64,000 bases of DNA from Candidatus Peregrinibacteria bacterium (GCA_016220165.1 JACRIE010000022.1:17009-81008); one strand, 5' to 3'. Shown: positions 15,281 to 25,247, numbered from the stretch's first letter. The notes: generated by a model not told the origin, from the letters alone. Translations and numbers: made by a program.

Positions 15281-15360
15281 CACCTGGCACATAACTGATG
15301 ACATCTGACAAAATTCTTTGATTTAAAAAGTCAGGTGTCAAATGTCAGGAGTCAGGTGTA
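15281..15360. repeat. TGAC/GTCA modular repeat between atpA and atpG
   Basis: CACCTGGCAC-ATAACTGATGACATCTGAC modules on the left, a TTTGATTTAAAAA centre and AGTCAGGTGTCAAATGTCAG modules on the right. Same two-sided layout as the atpB-atpE block. Confidence 0.7.
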
Positions 15361-15383
15361 AAAATTTTATCCGATAAAATTTT

Positions 15384-16298
15384 ATGGCCAAAGATCTCGA
15401 CATTCGCCGGCGCATCAAATCCGTGAAGAGCACGCGCTCGATCACGAAAGCCATGCAGATGGTGTCTGCCAGCAAAATGAGGAAAGCGCAGGAACAAGCC
15501 TTAAAAACGAGAAATTACGCCTTAAAATCTCTTGAAATTCTAGCCACAATTTCAGGAAAAATTACGGATTATCCACACTATTTATTGGCTCGGCCTGAAA
15601 AAAAGCGCTGCCTCATGCTCCTAATCACTTCCAACAAAGGATTGTGCGGCTCGTTGAATGCCAATGTCATGAGAAAAGCATTCGATTTCGTTGAATTCAT
15701 GAAAAGTAATAAAGGCGTCGAGGCGGAAGAAGTTGATTTTGTGACCCTTGGAAAAAAAGGAAGAGACATGCTCTTCCGTGCCGGAAAAAAAGTCATTGCT
15801 GATTTTTCGGATCTTGGCGAAAGCCTCTCTGTTCTCAATATAGGGGCCATCACCAAACTCATTTTTGGCGAATTTCAAACTCAAAATTACAGCCGCATTT
15901 ACATCGCCTACAGCCATTTTGTTTCTGTTCTTTCGCAAAAACCCGTTGTGAAGAGACTTTTGCCGCTCGATAAGGGTATTTTGGAATATTTGGAAGAAGT
16001 CCTGAATAAAAAAAAGGAAGATTTACAAAGAGATTCCTATGAGTATCTTGTTGAACCGAATCCAAAAGAACTATTAGAGGATCTGCTTCCGCGACTCGTA
16101 GAGATTCAAATATTCCAATCCTACCTGGAAGGCTACGCATCAGAACAATCCGCGCGCATGGTAGCCATGAAAAACGCCACCGAAGCCGCCGGCGATCTGA
16201 TTGAAGATCTCACGCTCACATACAATAAAGCCCGCCAAGCAGGCATCACGCAGGAGATCTCCGAAATCGTGGGCGGTGTTGAGGCGCTTAAAAAATAA
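15384..16298 (+). CDS. atpG: ATP synthase F1 subunit gamma
   Basis: Central rotor shaft. N-terminal RRRIKSVKSTRSITKAMQMV and C-terminal ARMVAMKNATEAAGDLIEDL plus TQEISEIVGGVEAL are the conserved coiled-coil ends. At 304 residues it is slightly longer than the usual 285-290, with extra length in the middle (around KSNKGVEAEEVD and NKKKEDLQRDSY). Confidence 0.96.
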   Translation: MAKDLDIRRRIKSVKSTRSITKAMQMVSASKMRKAQEQALKTRNYALKSLEILATISGKITDYPHYLLARPEKKRCLMLLITSNKGLCGSLNANVMRKAFDFVEFMKSNKGVEAEEVDFVTLGKKGRDMLFRAGKKVIADFSDLGESLSVLNIGAITKLIFGEFQTQNYSRIYIAYSHFVSVLSQKPVVKRLLPLDKGILEYLEEVLNKKKEDLQRDSYEYLVEPNPKELLEDLLPRLVEIQIFQSYLEGYASEQSARMVAMKNATEAAGDLIEDLTLTYNKARQAGITQEISEIVGGVEALKK

Positions 16299-16316
16299 TC
16301 CGAAACTCGTTACTCG

Positions 16317-16344
16317 TAATCACTAAGTGATCCCTTTGGGACTT
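16317..16344. repeat. Copy 1 of a 28-bp double-hairpin element
   Basis: Contains AATCACTAAGTGATC-type and TCCCTTTGGGA hairpins side by side. The same 28 bases occur in inverted orientation at 49050-49077 and 60243-60270. Here it lies between atpG and atpD. Confidence 0.85.
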
Positions 16345-16362
16345 CTAATCTGTAACTTGTAA

Positions 16363-17757
<1,395 letters not shown>

Positions 17758-17767
17758 TTTACATTTC

Positions 17768-17805
17768 TTCCTGAAGGCGAGGATATATATCCTCGCCTTC
17801 AGGAA
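17768..17805. repeat. Perfect 38-bp palindrome between atpD and atpC
   Basis: Left arm TTCCTGAAGGCGAGGATAT (17768-17786) is exactly complementary to ATATCCTCGCCTTCAGGAA (17787-17805). The CTGAAGGCGNGGAT core recurs inside the dNTPase gene at 44252. It begins 10 bp after the atpD stop and ends 8 bp before the atpC ATG, so the mRNA would carry a very stable hairpin over the atpC initiation region. Confidence 0.9.
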
Positions 17806-17813
17806 TCAAAATT

Positions 17814-18275
17814 ATGTCCGAACAAACCTACATTACCCTCGATCTCGTAACGCTTGAAAAAACCCTCTTTCAGGGAAAGGTCAAAGAAATCATCGCGCCC
17901 ACAAAAAGCGGAGAAATCGCGGTTCTTCCGAATCACATTCCGCTGGTCACAGCGCTCCAGGCCGGCGAACTGAAATTAAAAGTGAACGAAGGAGAAGGCA
18001 TCTATTCTCCGGACATGATTTTCATCGCGATCTCAGGGGGCTTCATGGAAGTAAAACCGGACAGCGTGGTCAACATCATCGCCGACAGCGCTCTGAGGGT
18101 CGATGAAATCGATGAAAAAAAGGCGCTGGAGGCCAAAGAAAAGGCCGAACAGTTGCTCCGAGAACATGCCGCGGGCATCGCCCGCATGTCCGATCAGGAA
18201 TTCGCCAGAGCCGCCGCGCAAATCGAACGTGCCGCCGCGCAACTCAAAGTCTTTCGCCGCAAACGACACAAATAA
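17814..18275 (+). CDS. atpC: ATP synthase F1 subunit epsilon
   Basis: Rotor foot and regulatory subunit. N-terminal beta-sandwich (LDLVTLEKTLFQGKVKEI, TKSGEIAVLPNHIPLVTAL) is followed by a C-terminal helical hairpin rich in Ala, Glu and Lys. 153 residues, somewhat longer than average because of the final RAAAQIERAAAQLKVFRRKR helix. It has no obvious ribosome binding site outside the palindrome. Confidence 0.93.
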   Translation: MSEQTYITLDLVTLEKTLFQGKVKEIIAPTKSGEIAVLPNHIPLVTALQAGELKLKVNEGEGIYSPDMIFIAISGGFMEVKPDSVVNIIADSALRVDEIDEKKALEAKEKAEQLLREHAAGIARMSDQEFARAAAQIERAAAQLKVFRRKRHK

Positions 18276-18291
18276 TCAATAATTTTCAAAA

Positions 18292-18360
18292 AGCTTTTAG
18301 CGATTAGCTCTTAGCTATTAGTCAGAGCTAAAAGCTAGAAGCTAACAGCTAAAAGCTAAT
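18292..18360. repeat. AGCTTTTAGC modular inverted repeat after the atp operon
   Basis: AGCTTTTAGCGATTAGCTC-type modules on the left and AGAGCTAAAAGCTAGAAGC-type modules on the right meet at TTAGTCAGA. The block could fold into a long stem and may end the atp transcript. A close relative lies between adk and secY. Confidence 0.7.
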
Positions 18361-18364
18361 CTGC

Positions 18365-18370
18365 TATAAT
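18365..18370 (+). promoter_or_regulatory. Candidate -10 box for trxB
   Basis: TATAAT 21 bp before the trxB ATG (18392). The -35 region lies inside the repeat block and is not recognisable. Confidence 0.4.
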
Positions 18371-18391
18371 AATTCCGCCTAATCTTTTGCT

Positions 18392-19318
18392 ATGTCTGAA
18401 ACAATCGATGTCATTATCATCGGCGCCGGCCCGGCGGGTTACACTGCGGCGCTCTACGCCAGCCGCGCCAACTTAAAGGTGTTCTGCCTGGAGGGCTGGC
18501 AACCGGGTGGACAGCTCACCACGACCACCGTGATCGAAAATTTTCCCGGGTTTAAGAATGGAGTGGATGGAAACGCGCTCATAAAAGAAATGCGCGCCCA
18601 GGCGGCCCGCTTCGGCACGGAATACGACACTGCGGAAGTGGCACGAGTCGATTTTTCTCATAGGCCCTTCGAAGTTCGCACCGAATCACGGGAATATCAC
18701 GCCAAAGCCGTCATCATCGCCACAGGAGCGCGTCCTCGGATGCTGGGGATTCCCTCTGAACAGCGCTTGTGGGCCAAAGGCGTAAGTTCCTGCGCCACAT
18801 GCGACGGCTTCTTCTTTCGCGGAAAAACCGTGGCCATTCTCGGTGGCGGCGATTCCGCCATGGAAGAAGCGAACTTCCTGACGAAATTCGCCGTCAAAGT
18901 CTATCTGATCCATCGCCGCAGCGAATTCCGTGCCTCAAAAATCATGATCGACCGCACCAAGAACAACCCCAAAATCGAATTCGTGCTGAACAAAACCGTC
19001 GAAGAAGTGCTCGGCGAGCAACGCGTTACCGGTTTACGACTGAAAGACGCTCAAACGGGCGAGCCAAGTGAGCTGAAGCTGGATGGCATGTTCCTGGCCA
19101 TTGGCCACGTCCCGAGCACGCAAATTTTCAAAGGACAGATCGCCATGGACGAGGAAGGCTATATCGTGCCACAAAAACACACCATGACCAATGTCGAAGG
19201 AATTTTTGCCGCTGGAGATTGCGTGGATCATCGTTACCGACAGGCAATTACCGCCTCCGGAGACGGTTGCCGCGCCGCCATTGACGCGGAACGCTGGCTG
19301 GCGGCGCGAACCCTGTAG
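18392..19318 (+). CDS. trxB: Thioredoxin reductase
   Basis: NADPH-dependent flavoprotein that reduces thioredoxin. FAD motif GAGPAG is at residues 11-16, the redox-active CATC is Cys134/Cys137, and the NADPH site GGGDSAMEEA with HRRSEFRAS argues for NADPH rather than reduced ferredoxin or flavodoxin as donor. C-terminal GIFAAGDCVDHRYRQAITA is the FAD-binding end. Length 308 is normal. It converges on rplT with a 20-bp gap. Confidence 0.95.
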   Translation: MSETIDVIIIGAGPAGYTAALYASRANLKVFCLEGWQPGGQLTTTTVIENFPGFKNGVDGNALIKEMRAQAARFGTEYDTAEVARVDFSHRPFEVRTESREYHAKAVIIATGARPRMLGIPSEQRLWAKGVSSCATCDGFFFRGKTVAILGGGDSAMEEANFLTKFAVKVYLIHRRSEFRASKIMIDRTKNNPKIEFVLNKTVEEVLGEQRVTGLRLKDAQTGEPSELKLDGMFLAIGHVPSTQIFKGQIAMDEEGYIVPQKHTMTNVEGIFAAGDCVDHRYRQAITASGDGCRAAIDAERWLAARTL

Positions 19319-19338
19319 GCGTGATTCGCGAATCGCGC

Positions 19339-19701
19339 CTATTTTTTCGGCAACGCCGCCTTCACCTTTTCCATGACCGCTTTGAAAGCTTCTGGTTGCT
19401 GAATCGCGAGCTCGGAGAGCATTTTGCGATTGAGCGCGATGTCCGCCAGCTCCAAACCATAAATAAAACGGCTGTATTGGATACCATTGGCGCGGCATGC
19501 CGCGTTGAGACGGATAATCCACAATCCGCGATATTCGCGTTTCTTCAGACGGCGATCGCGATACGCGTTTTGGCCCGCATGGGCCACAGCCTCTTTCGCG
19601 ACTTTAAATACATTCTTACGACGATTGCGATAACCCTTGGAAAGCTCCAAAAGTTTTTTATGCCGGCGATGAGAAGCGACTCCTCGTTTAACTCGGGTCA
19701 T
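19339..19701 (-). CDS. rplT: 50S ribosomal protein L20
   Basis: 120 residues with N-terminal RVKRGVASHRRHKK and RDRRLKKREYRGLWIIRLNAA, both diagnostic. Last gene of the infC-rpmI-rplT operon, in which L20 is a translational repressor in characterised bacteria. It is 11 bp downstream of rpmI. Confidence 0.97.
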   Translation of the reverse strand: MTRVKRGVASHRRHKKLLELSKGYRNRRKNVFKVAKEAVAHAGQNAYRDRRLKKREYRGLWIIRLNAACRANGIQYSRFIYGLELADIALNRKMLSELAIQQPEAFKAVMEKVKAALPKK

Positions 19702-19712
19702 ACATGAAAAAA

Positions 19713-19928
19713 TTACAAATTAGGAAGAACACGACTAAGCGCTCTTTTATCAATAGAAGAATTAACAAAAGCCTTCCTGGAAAGGCGTTTCTGACGGCGA
19801 GACTTCTGCTGTAATAAATGATTGTGACCCGCTTTTTGGGAAACAAATTTACCGCTGCCGGTCTTGCGAAAACGCTTCTTGGCACCGCTAGCGCTTCTTA
19901 TTTTTCCGACACGTGCTTTTCCTGGCAT
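19713..19928 (-). CDS. rpmI: 50S ribosomal protein L35
   Basis: 71 residues; a basic protein with KKRFRKTGSGKFVSQKAGHNHLL in its first half, typical of bL35. Lies between infC and rplT as expected. Confidence 0.95.
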   Translation of the reverse strand: MPGKARVGKIRSASGAKKRFRKTGSGKFVSQKAGHNHLLQQKSRRQKRLSRKAFVNSSIDKRALSRVLPNL

Positions 19929-19936
19929 AATATTTT

Positions 19937-20018
19937 AGTTACAAGTTACAGATTACCATTCGGTCATGAGCTCATGGTCGAAGGACAAGTTACGAGTGAC
20001 GAGTTTCTAGTTTCGAAT
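19937..20018. repeat. GTTAC/TGACGAG repeat block between infC and rpmI
   Basis: Modules AGTTACAAGTTAC, a CATGAGCTCATG palindrome (19964-19975), then AAGTTACGAGTGACGAG. Combines two repeat families in one gap. Confidence 0.6.
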
Positions 20019-20528
20019 TTACTTTATCGGGTTCAAAATCATGAGAAGTTGGTTTCCCTGGAGTTTAGGCGCCTGCTCAATCGTGGCGACCGATTCCAGC
20101 ATTTTATAGAACAAATTCATCTTTTCGATTCCCAGATCGCGGTGGGCCATTTCACGGCCGCGGAAAATGAGAACGACGCGGATTACATGCCTTTTTTCAA
20201 TGAATTTTTGCGTTTGGCGCGCCTTAGTTTCCAAATCATGGGTATCCGTGCGGATACTGAGACGAATAGTTTTAGGTTCCACCTGCTTCTGCTGGCGCTT
20301 TTGCTTTTTTTCTAATTTTTTCTGTTTATAAACAAAGTTGCCAAAATCCAAAATCTTACAGACCGGCGGTTTGGCCAAAGGAGCGACTTCAACCAAGTCC
20401 AACCCCTTTTCAGAGGCCATTTGAAGAGCTTGAGGAGTTGCCACCGTTCCAACGGTTTCACCCCCTTCATTGATCAAAAGGACCTCAGGGACACGAATTT
20501 CAGCATTAATGCGAAAGCGCTTAGAAAT
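20019..20528 (-). CDS. infC: Translation initiation factor IF-3, probably starting at AUU
   Basis: Prevents premature 50S joining and checks the initiator codon. Homology clearly extends 17 residues upstream of the first NTG codon (TTG at 20477): the frame reads ISKRFRINAEIRVPEVLLIN before EGGETVG, and RINAEIR...PEV is the conserved IF-3 N-terminus. No ATG, GTG, TTG or CTG exists upstream before the in-frame stop, while ATT codons occur at 20528 and 20546. ATT at 20528 gives a 169-residue protein of normal size. AUU initiation of infC is the basis of autoregulation in E. coli. No clear Shine-Dalgarno precedes it. Confidence 0.9.
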   Translation of the reverse strand: MSKRFRINAEIRVPEVLLINEGGETVGTVATPQALQMASEKGLDLVEVAPLAKPPVCKILDFGNFVYKQKKLEKKQKRQQKQVEPKTIRLSIRTDTHDLETKARQTQKFIEKRHVIRVVLIFRGREMAHRDLGIEKMNLFYKMLESVATIEQAPKLQGNQLLMILNPIK

Positions 20529-20582
20529 ACGGAAAAAATGAAGAATTAAAAAAAGCTTTCAAATTTTAAGTAAAAAAGGGCT

Positions 20583-20840
20583 TTAAGTCAAGAGCCACGC
20601 GATTCCTATTTCCGCGAGATCCAAAAGAAAAAAGGCGATCAGGGGTGAAAAATCAATCATGCCGGTATTCGGGAGTAACGATCGGATCACTCTCAAAAAG
20701 GGATCCGTGGCCTCATAAATGAAGCGAGTGAAGCGCCCCGGAGAGGCAGAAGAACGAATCCAGGACATCAAAACGCGCACCAGAATGGCGTATTTCAGGA
20801 TTTTGATGACATTGAGGATGAAAATCAGAAAAAATTGCAT
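20583..20840 (-). CDS. yggT: YggT-family membrane protein
   Basis: 85 residues with two hydrophobic segments (about residues 3-25 and 61-84) flanking the family motif VLMSWIRSSASPGRFTRFIY and TDPFLRVIRSLLP. Family role is unclear (linked to division or osmotic adaptation in various bacteria). In many genomes it neighbours the pgeF and yggS genes, consistent with pgeF next door. Confidence 0.85.
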   Translation of the reverse strand: MQFFLIFILNVIKILKYAILVRVLMSWIRSSASPGRFTRFIYEATDPFLRVIRSLLPNTGMIDFSPLIAFFLLDLAEIGIAWLLT

Positions 20841-20864
20841 GAATTTCCCGAATTTAATTCGTAA

Positions 20865-21548
20865 TTACATCATAATAACGGCTCCCATTCGACCCGTATC
20901 GCCGGCACGGGCGGAAAAACAAAGGTCATGGGAAGACTGGGTGCAGACTTTCATTAATTCAATATGGGAAGGAGGCACGCCTGCCTCATGCAATTCTGCT
21001 TGAGTAAACGCCCATAAATCAACATGATTCTCGGAATTAATGTATGGCGAAAAACGGGGCGGCAGTTCACGATGAGGATCGGTAAACGTGGCACAGCACG
21101 GCCCCAATGAAGGCCCTGCAGCGACCAGAAGATCTTCCTGGCGAGAGTCAAAATCCGCCACAAGCGTCCGGATCACGGTGGCGATAATATCCGCCACCAA
21201 ACCGCGCCAACCCGCGTGCACGGCCGCGATCACGTGTTGCGTTGGGTCATAGAACAAAAGCGCCTGGCAATCCGCCACTTTGATCATTAGGGGGACGCCT
21301 TTGAGCTGAGTAATCAAAACATCCGCTTCGGGCATCTCAGACAGAGGAGCAACCGTGTTTACGACATGAATCTTGTTTCCATGAACTTGTCGCAAAAAAT
21401 GCGGCTCCGTTGGAAGGCTCAGCTCACGCTGAAGCTTTTTAATGGTGTCCTGAAAACCATTTTCGTCGCTATTCAAAGACCCAAAGTCCTTGGTGGTCAT
21501 CCCCTGCACAACCTCCGGGAAGCCGTTGAATATCTTAAAATCAATCAA
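20865..21548 (-). CDS. pgeF: PgeF/YfiH laccase-domain protein
   Basis: Purine nucleoside phosphorylase/laccase-fold protein implicated in peptidoglycan editing. Conserved metal and active-site segments are present: LRQVHGNKIH, VKVADCQALLFYD-like IKVADCQALL, AAVHAGWRGL and AAGPSLGPCC. 227 residues. The start is TTG at 21548, immediately preceded in frame by a stop, at the edge of a TGAC/GTCA repeat block. Confidence 0.88.
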   Translation of the reverse strand: MIDFKIFNGFPEVVQGMTTKDFGSLNSDENGFQDTIKKLQRELSLPTEPHFLRQVHGNKIHVVNTVAPLSEMPEADVLITQLKGVPLMIKVADCQALLFYDPTQHVIAAVHAGWRGLVADIIATVIRTLVADFDSRQEDLLVAAGPSLGPCCATFTDPHRELPPRFSPYINSENHVDLWAFTQAELHEAGVPPSHIELMKVCTQSSHDLCFSARAGDTGRMGAVIMM

Positions 21549-21603
21549 AGTCAGGTGTCAGTTTTGTCAGTTGTCAGATGTTATGTGTCAGGTGTAAGTC
21601 AGA
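21549..21603. repeat. GTCA-type modular repeat between nnrD and pgeF
   Basis: AGTCAGGTGTCAGTTTTGTCAG followed by TTGTCAGATGTTATGTGTCAGG: a one-sided run of GTCA modules directly upstream of the pgeF start. Confidence 0.6.
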
Positions 21604-22380
21604 TCATAGTTGTTGTAACATCATCTGCGGTATCCTCTTAATCAATTCATAAGCCGTCAGGTTCGCCTGGAGTTCAATGAGATTTTCAGCACACACCCCA
21701 AGGATGTTCGTGGCGGTTTCCGCCGCTTCCACGGGCGTCATTTTCTGCGCCATTAACCCTGCGATAAAACCAGCCAAAACGTCTCCGGTTCCACCCACGG
21801 TCATAAAAGCGTTTCCCGTCTCGTTGATCGCGATCGTTTCCTTATTGGCAATGATGTCCTGAGGCCCTTTACACACGATCGTTGTCTTGTAGAAAGCCGC
21901 CCACTTTTGAACCGTTTCGGGCGTGGCGTCTTCCCCCGTCATCCGCTTGAACTCGCCGCGATGCGGCGTGAGAACTGAAATCGCGGGGAATGACGGAGAG
22001 TCGATCAGAGCGCCACCGTCAATCACCACCGGACGCTTGAGCTCGGAGAAGAGTCGCTTAAGAGCTTTGACGGTTTTGGGAGTTGAATCGAGTCCGGAAC
22101 CAATCGCCACTACATCTACTTTTTCGCTCCACTCCAAAATTAAATCAACGTCTGAAAGACCCAATTCCTCTTCCCTAAAGGCGTGGAGGATAAAATTAAG
22201 CGAGTACGTTTTGGCAGCCTCGATGTGCCGCGGCGGCAAAAAGGGAAAAATAAGGTCAACGCCGGAAGACTGGGCTCCCAAGGCGCACAAAATAGGCGCT
22301 CCGTGATAAAGCGAGCTGCCGCCGATCACCATTACTTTGCCGTTATCGCCTTTGTGAGAATTCGGGTCGCGTTTAAGCAT
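21604..22380 (-). CDS. nnrD: NAD(P)H-hydrate dehydratase (ADP/ATP-dependent)
   Basis: Repairs hydrated NAD(P)H. Ribokinase-like fold with N-terminal HKGDNGKVMVIGGS, middle LTPHRGEFKRM and C-terminal TVGGTGDVLAGFIAGLMAQ. 258 residues; the epimerase (NnrE) half found fused in many bacteria is absent here. Confidence 0.9.
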   Translation of the reverse strand: MLKRDPNSHKGDNGKVMVIGGSSLYHGAPILCALGAQSSGVDLIFPFLPPRHIEAAKTYSLNFILHAFREEELGLSDVDLILEWSEKVDVVAIGSGLDSTPKTVKALKRLFSELKRPVVIDGGALIDSPSFPAISVLTPHRGEFKRMTGEDATPETVQKWAAFYKTTIVCKGPQDIIANKETIAINETGNAFMTVGGTGDVLAGFIAGLMAQKMTPVEAAETATNILGVCAENLIELQANLTAYELIKRIPQMMLQQL

Positions 22381-22393
22381 AATTTTAGGAATG

Positions 22394-22407
22394 AGTGACT
22401 AGTCACT
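22394..22407. repeat. AGTGACTAGTCACT palindrome at the end of murB
   Basis: A perfect 14-bp palindrome overlapping the murB stop codon; belongs to the GTGAC/GTCAC repeat family seen at 9118 and 33538. Confidence 0.6.
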
Positions 22408-23284
22408 TCTTAAAGGGATTAAAAGGAACAATTTGCACTTCGGGCTCCAATACAACACGGAACTTCTTAAAAACTTTTTCTTGGATTTTCTTTGCCAACG
22501 TAACAATATCTTTCGTCGTGGCGTTGTCCGTGTTTAAAATCCAGTTCGCGTGTTTTTGAGAAACAATCGCGCCGCCTTCACGCATGCCTTTGCAACCAAC
22601 CTGTTCGATGAGCCATCCCGCCGAGGGGAATTCGCCCGGATTCTTAAAGAAACTACCGCAGGATTTCCCCGAGGGCTGTTTTAAAACGCGACTTTTGATC
22701 ACCTCATTAATGCGCCGTTGCGCTTGAACTTGAGGCTGGGGCTCGAGCTTAAACGTAGCCGCCAGAACAATGTCCTTTCGCCCTTTGAGCACGCTGGAGC
22801 GGTAGGCAAATTGAAAATACTGCGGCTGAACAATTGTCGGGAAGCTGTTTTGCTCCTCCAAAATCATGGAGTGCATCAACCGATCCTGAAGCTCACAGCC
22901 GGGGACGCCCGCGTTGCCGTAAATCGCGCCGCCGATACTTCCCGGAATGCCAGCCAGCTCCTCGAATCCGCTCAAATTGAGCTTGGCCGCGGCATGAATG
23001 AGCTGGGTAAGCGGCACGCCGCTTTCCACGGTAACAATCGGCCCCTGGAAATGCATTTTGAGCATCTGATTGTAGACCACAAGCCCCTGGAACCCCTCGT
23101 CTGCGAAAAGAACATTGCTTCCAAGTCCCAACATAAAAAAGAGAATCCCCTTTTTCTTGGCGAATTCACGAAGATAATACATCTCTTCGCCGCTACGAGC
23201 CTCGGAAAAAAATAAGGCGGATCCGCCGATTCCGTAGGTCGTGTAATTCCCGAGGACGACGTTTTGCTTGATTGCAAGCTCCAT
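22403..23284 (-). CDS. murB: UDP-N-acetylenolpyruvoylglucosamine reductase
   Basis: FAD enzyme completing UDP-MurNAc synthesis in peptidoglycan precursor formation. N-terminal NYTTYGIGGSA and LGLGSNVLFADEGF, then GIPGSIGGAIYGNAG for FAD binding, and C-terminal SGKSCGSFFKNP plus AGWLIEQVGCKG are all diagnostic. In SCGSFFKNP the Ser is the usual general acid. 293 residues, type II-like length. Confidence 0.95.
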   Translation of the reverse strand: MELAIKQNVVLGNYTTYGIGGSALFFSEARSGEEMYYLREFAKKKGILFFMLGLGSNVLFADEGFQGLVVYNQMLKMHFQGPIVTVESGVPLTQLIHAAAKLNLSGFEELAGIPGSIGGAIYGNAGVPGCELQDRLMHSMILEEQNSFPTIVQPQYFQFAYRSSVLKGRKDIVLAATFKLEPQPQVQAQRRINEVIKSRVLKQPSGKSCGSFFKNPGEFPSAGWLIEQVGCKGMREGGAIVSQKHANWILNTDNATTKDIVTLAKKIQEKVFKKFRVVLEPEVQIVPFNPFKK

Positions 23285-23290
23285 ATGCCC

Positions 23291-23716
23291 TTATTTTAAC
23301 GTTTTTTGTGAATAAAGTAAAAGGGCTGAAATAAAATTCAAAACAATATAAAAACAAAGAATCACCAAAAAGGGAAATACAAAAAATAACCACCATTCTA
23401 TCGACAAAATCGCACGATATAAAACATAAATCATTGCCGACAGAAATAATATAAAAATAACCAATAGAAGCATGCCGCCGTACTGTTTACGGACTATCCA
23501 TAAGGCATGAAGAGGAAAGCGCTCCTGCAAATAATATTTACGAAAAATAATGAACATAATCCGATGAAAGAAGGCGGCTAGGATACCGAACATCGGACTA
23601 AGAATAGAGCCTATAAGAAAATTGAAGTTCAATGATAATAGAATTCCCATAAAACCAATCCATGAGACCAGAAAAGTCAACGAAAAAATAAGGTCGCTCA
23701 ACCTGAAAAAAGCCAT
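23291..23716 (-). CDS. Hypothetical four-helix membrane protein
   Basis: Not recognised. 141 residues with four hydrophobic segments at about 6-29, 33-58, 80-104 and 108-135, and the basic loop HRIMFIIFRKYYLQERFPLHAL between helices 2 and 3. Co-directional with murB (6 bp) and gltX (73 bp upstream). No catalytic motif is evident. Confidence 0.6.
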   Translation of the reverse strand: MAFFRLSDLIFSLTFLVSWIGFMGILLSLNFNFLIGSILSPMFGILAAFFHRIMFIIFRKYYLQERFPLHALWIVRKQYGGMLLLVIFILFLSAMIYVLYRAILSIEWWLFFVFPFLVILCFYIVLNFISALLLYSQKTLK

Positions 23717-23789
23717 TTATTCATCGTTTCATAAAATTATATTTTCTTTGATTTTAATTTCTATCTGATAATTTTTATCGTATCCCATT

Positions 23790-25238
23790 CTACAATTTCC
23801 CAAGCGCAAACTCCAAGCGTTTTAACGTCTCCTCCTTTCCAAGATACACCATCAGCGTGGCAAAATTGGGCGATCGTTCCGCGCCCGAAAGCGCCGCGCG
23901 GATGGGCCAGAGCACCTGACCGTTTTTGAGCCCAAGCGCGGGCACGAGCGCCATCATGGCATCGGATAAAACTTTAGTTTTAGCGCTGTCGCCAACATCC
24001 CAATCGATATCGCGGACCGCCTCAATCGCCTTTTGAAAAACCGTCTTAGCGATCTCGGGCGTGACTTTAAATTTCTCGTTCAAAATCAATGAAGGGCTGT
24101 ACGCCGGCAACGCTTCAAAAAAGACACGAAGTTCCGACGCGATATCGCTGAGCTTTTTAAAACGTCCTTCAAAATCAGGATCTTTTAAAATCTTTTTAAT
24201 CAAGTCTGTATTTTGAGTCGGAATCTTGCCTTCAAAAAATTTAAAATATTTTTTAAAAAATCCATCCACGTCTTCCTGAATCGCTTTTTTGATGTATTCG
24301 CCGTTGATCCAGTCCAACTTTTTAATGTCAAAAATCGCGCCGCCGTGATGCACTCGCGAGAGGTCAAACGCCACGATCAGCTCGTCCATCGAGAGGATTT
24401 CTTTACCCTCCGGATGACTCCAGCCCACCAACGCCAAAAAATTAACGATCGCCTCGGGAAGATAGCCTTCAGCCAAATAATCGTTGAGCGATACCTTATT
24501 TTTCCGCTTGCTCATCTTCGTGCGATCCTCGTTTAAAATCAGCGGCAAATGCGCGAACTCCGGAATATCCCAACCGAACGCGCGGTAAATCAGAATTTGC
24601 TTGGGCGTGTTGGAAATATGATCCTCTCCACGGATCACATGGGTAATTTTCATGTCGTGGTCGTCCACCACCACGGTGAAGTTATAGAGGCAGTCATCCA
24701 GTCGTCGCGCAATCACAAAATCATCGAATTCCTTACTGGAAAACACGGTCTCGCCACGAATCAAATCCTTGAAACGCAACTCTTGATCTTGTATCACGCG
24801 CAGGCGTATTACCGCCGATTCACCCGCTTTCACTCGCGCGGCGCTAGCCTTGGGATCAAGTGTGCTACAGGCGCCGTCGTAGCGCGTCGGAAATTTTTTG
24901 GCAGTCTGTTCTTCGCGCATTTTGTCGAGGCGTTCTTTACTGCAAAAACAATAATACGCCGTATTTTTTTTCAGTAATTCTTTGAGATATTTTTTATAAT
25001 TTTCTGTCCGTTCGCTCTGCCGATAAGGCCCTTCGTCCCACGTGATCCCAAGGAGATTGAGGCCGTGGACGATGTCGTCTTCATACTCCTTTTTACTGCG
25101 CTCCTTGTCCGTATCCTCACTGCGAAAAACGATCTGCCCTTTTTCATGCCGCGCGAAAAGATAGTTGTACAGTGCCGTACGAGCGGTACCGATGTGCAAT
25201 AAACCAGTTGGGGACGGTGGGATTCGGACTCTTATCAT
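23790..25238 (-). CDS. gltX: Glutamyl-tRNA synthetase
   Basis: Class I enzyme charging tRNA-Glu. The HIGH-like motif is HIGT at residues 15-18 in PSPTGLLHIGTAR and KMSKR is at 241-245. Cys97, Cys99 and Cys124 match the zinc-binding insertion of the E. coli enzyme. 482 residues, normal. It starts 9 bp after the specificity-subunit gene, so it may be cotranscribed with the restriction-modification genes. Confidence 0.97.
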   Translation of the reverse strand: MIRVRIPPSPTGLLHIGTARTALYNYLFARHEKGQIVFRSEDTDKERSKKEYEDDIVHGLNLLGITWDEGPYRQSERTENYKKYLKELLKKNTAYYCFCSKERLDKMREEQTAKKFPTRYDGACSTLDPKASAARVKAGESAVIRLRVIQDQELRFKDLIRGETVFSSKEFDDFVIARRLDDCLYNFTVVVDDHDMKITHVIRGEDHISNTPKQILIYRAFGWDIPEFAHLPLILNEDRTKMSKRKNKVSLNDYLAEGYLPEAIVNFLALVGWSHPEGKEILSMDELIVAFDLSRVHHGGAIFDIKKLDWINGEYIKKAIQEDVDGFFKKYFKFFEGKIPTQNTDLIKKILKDPDFEGRFKKLSDIASELRVFFEALPAYSPSLILNEKFKVTPEIAKTVFQKAIEAVRDIDWDVGDSAKTKVLSDAMMALVPALGLKNGQVLWPIRAALSGAERSPNFATLMVYLGKEETLKRLEFALGKL

Positions 25239-25247
25239 AAAAATTAT

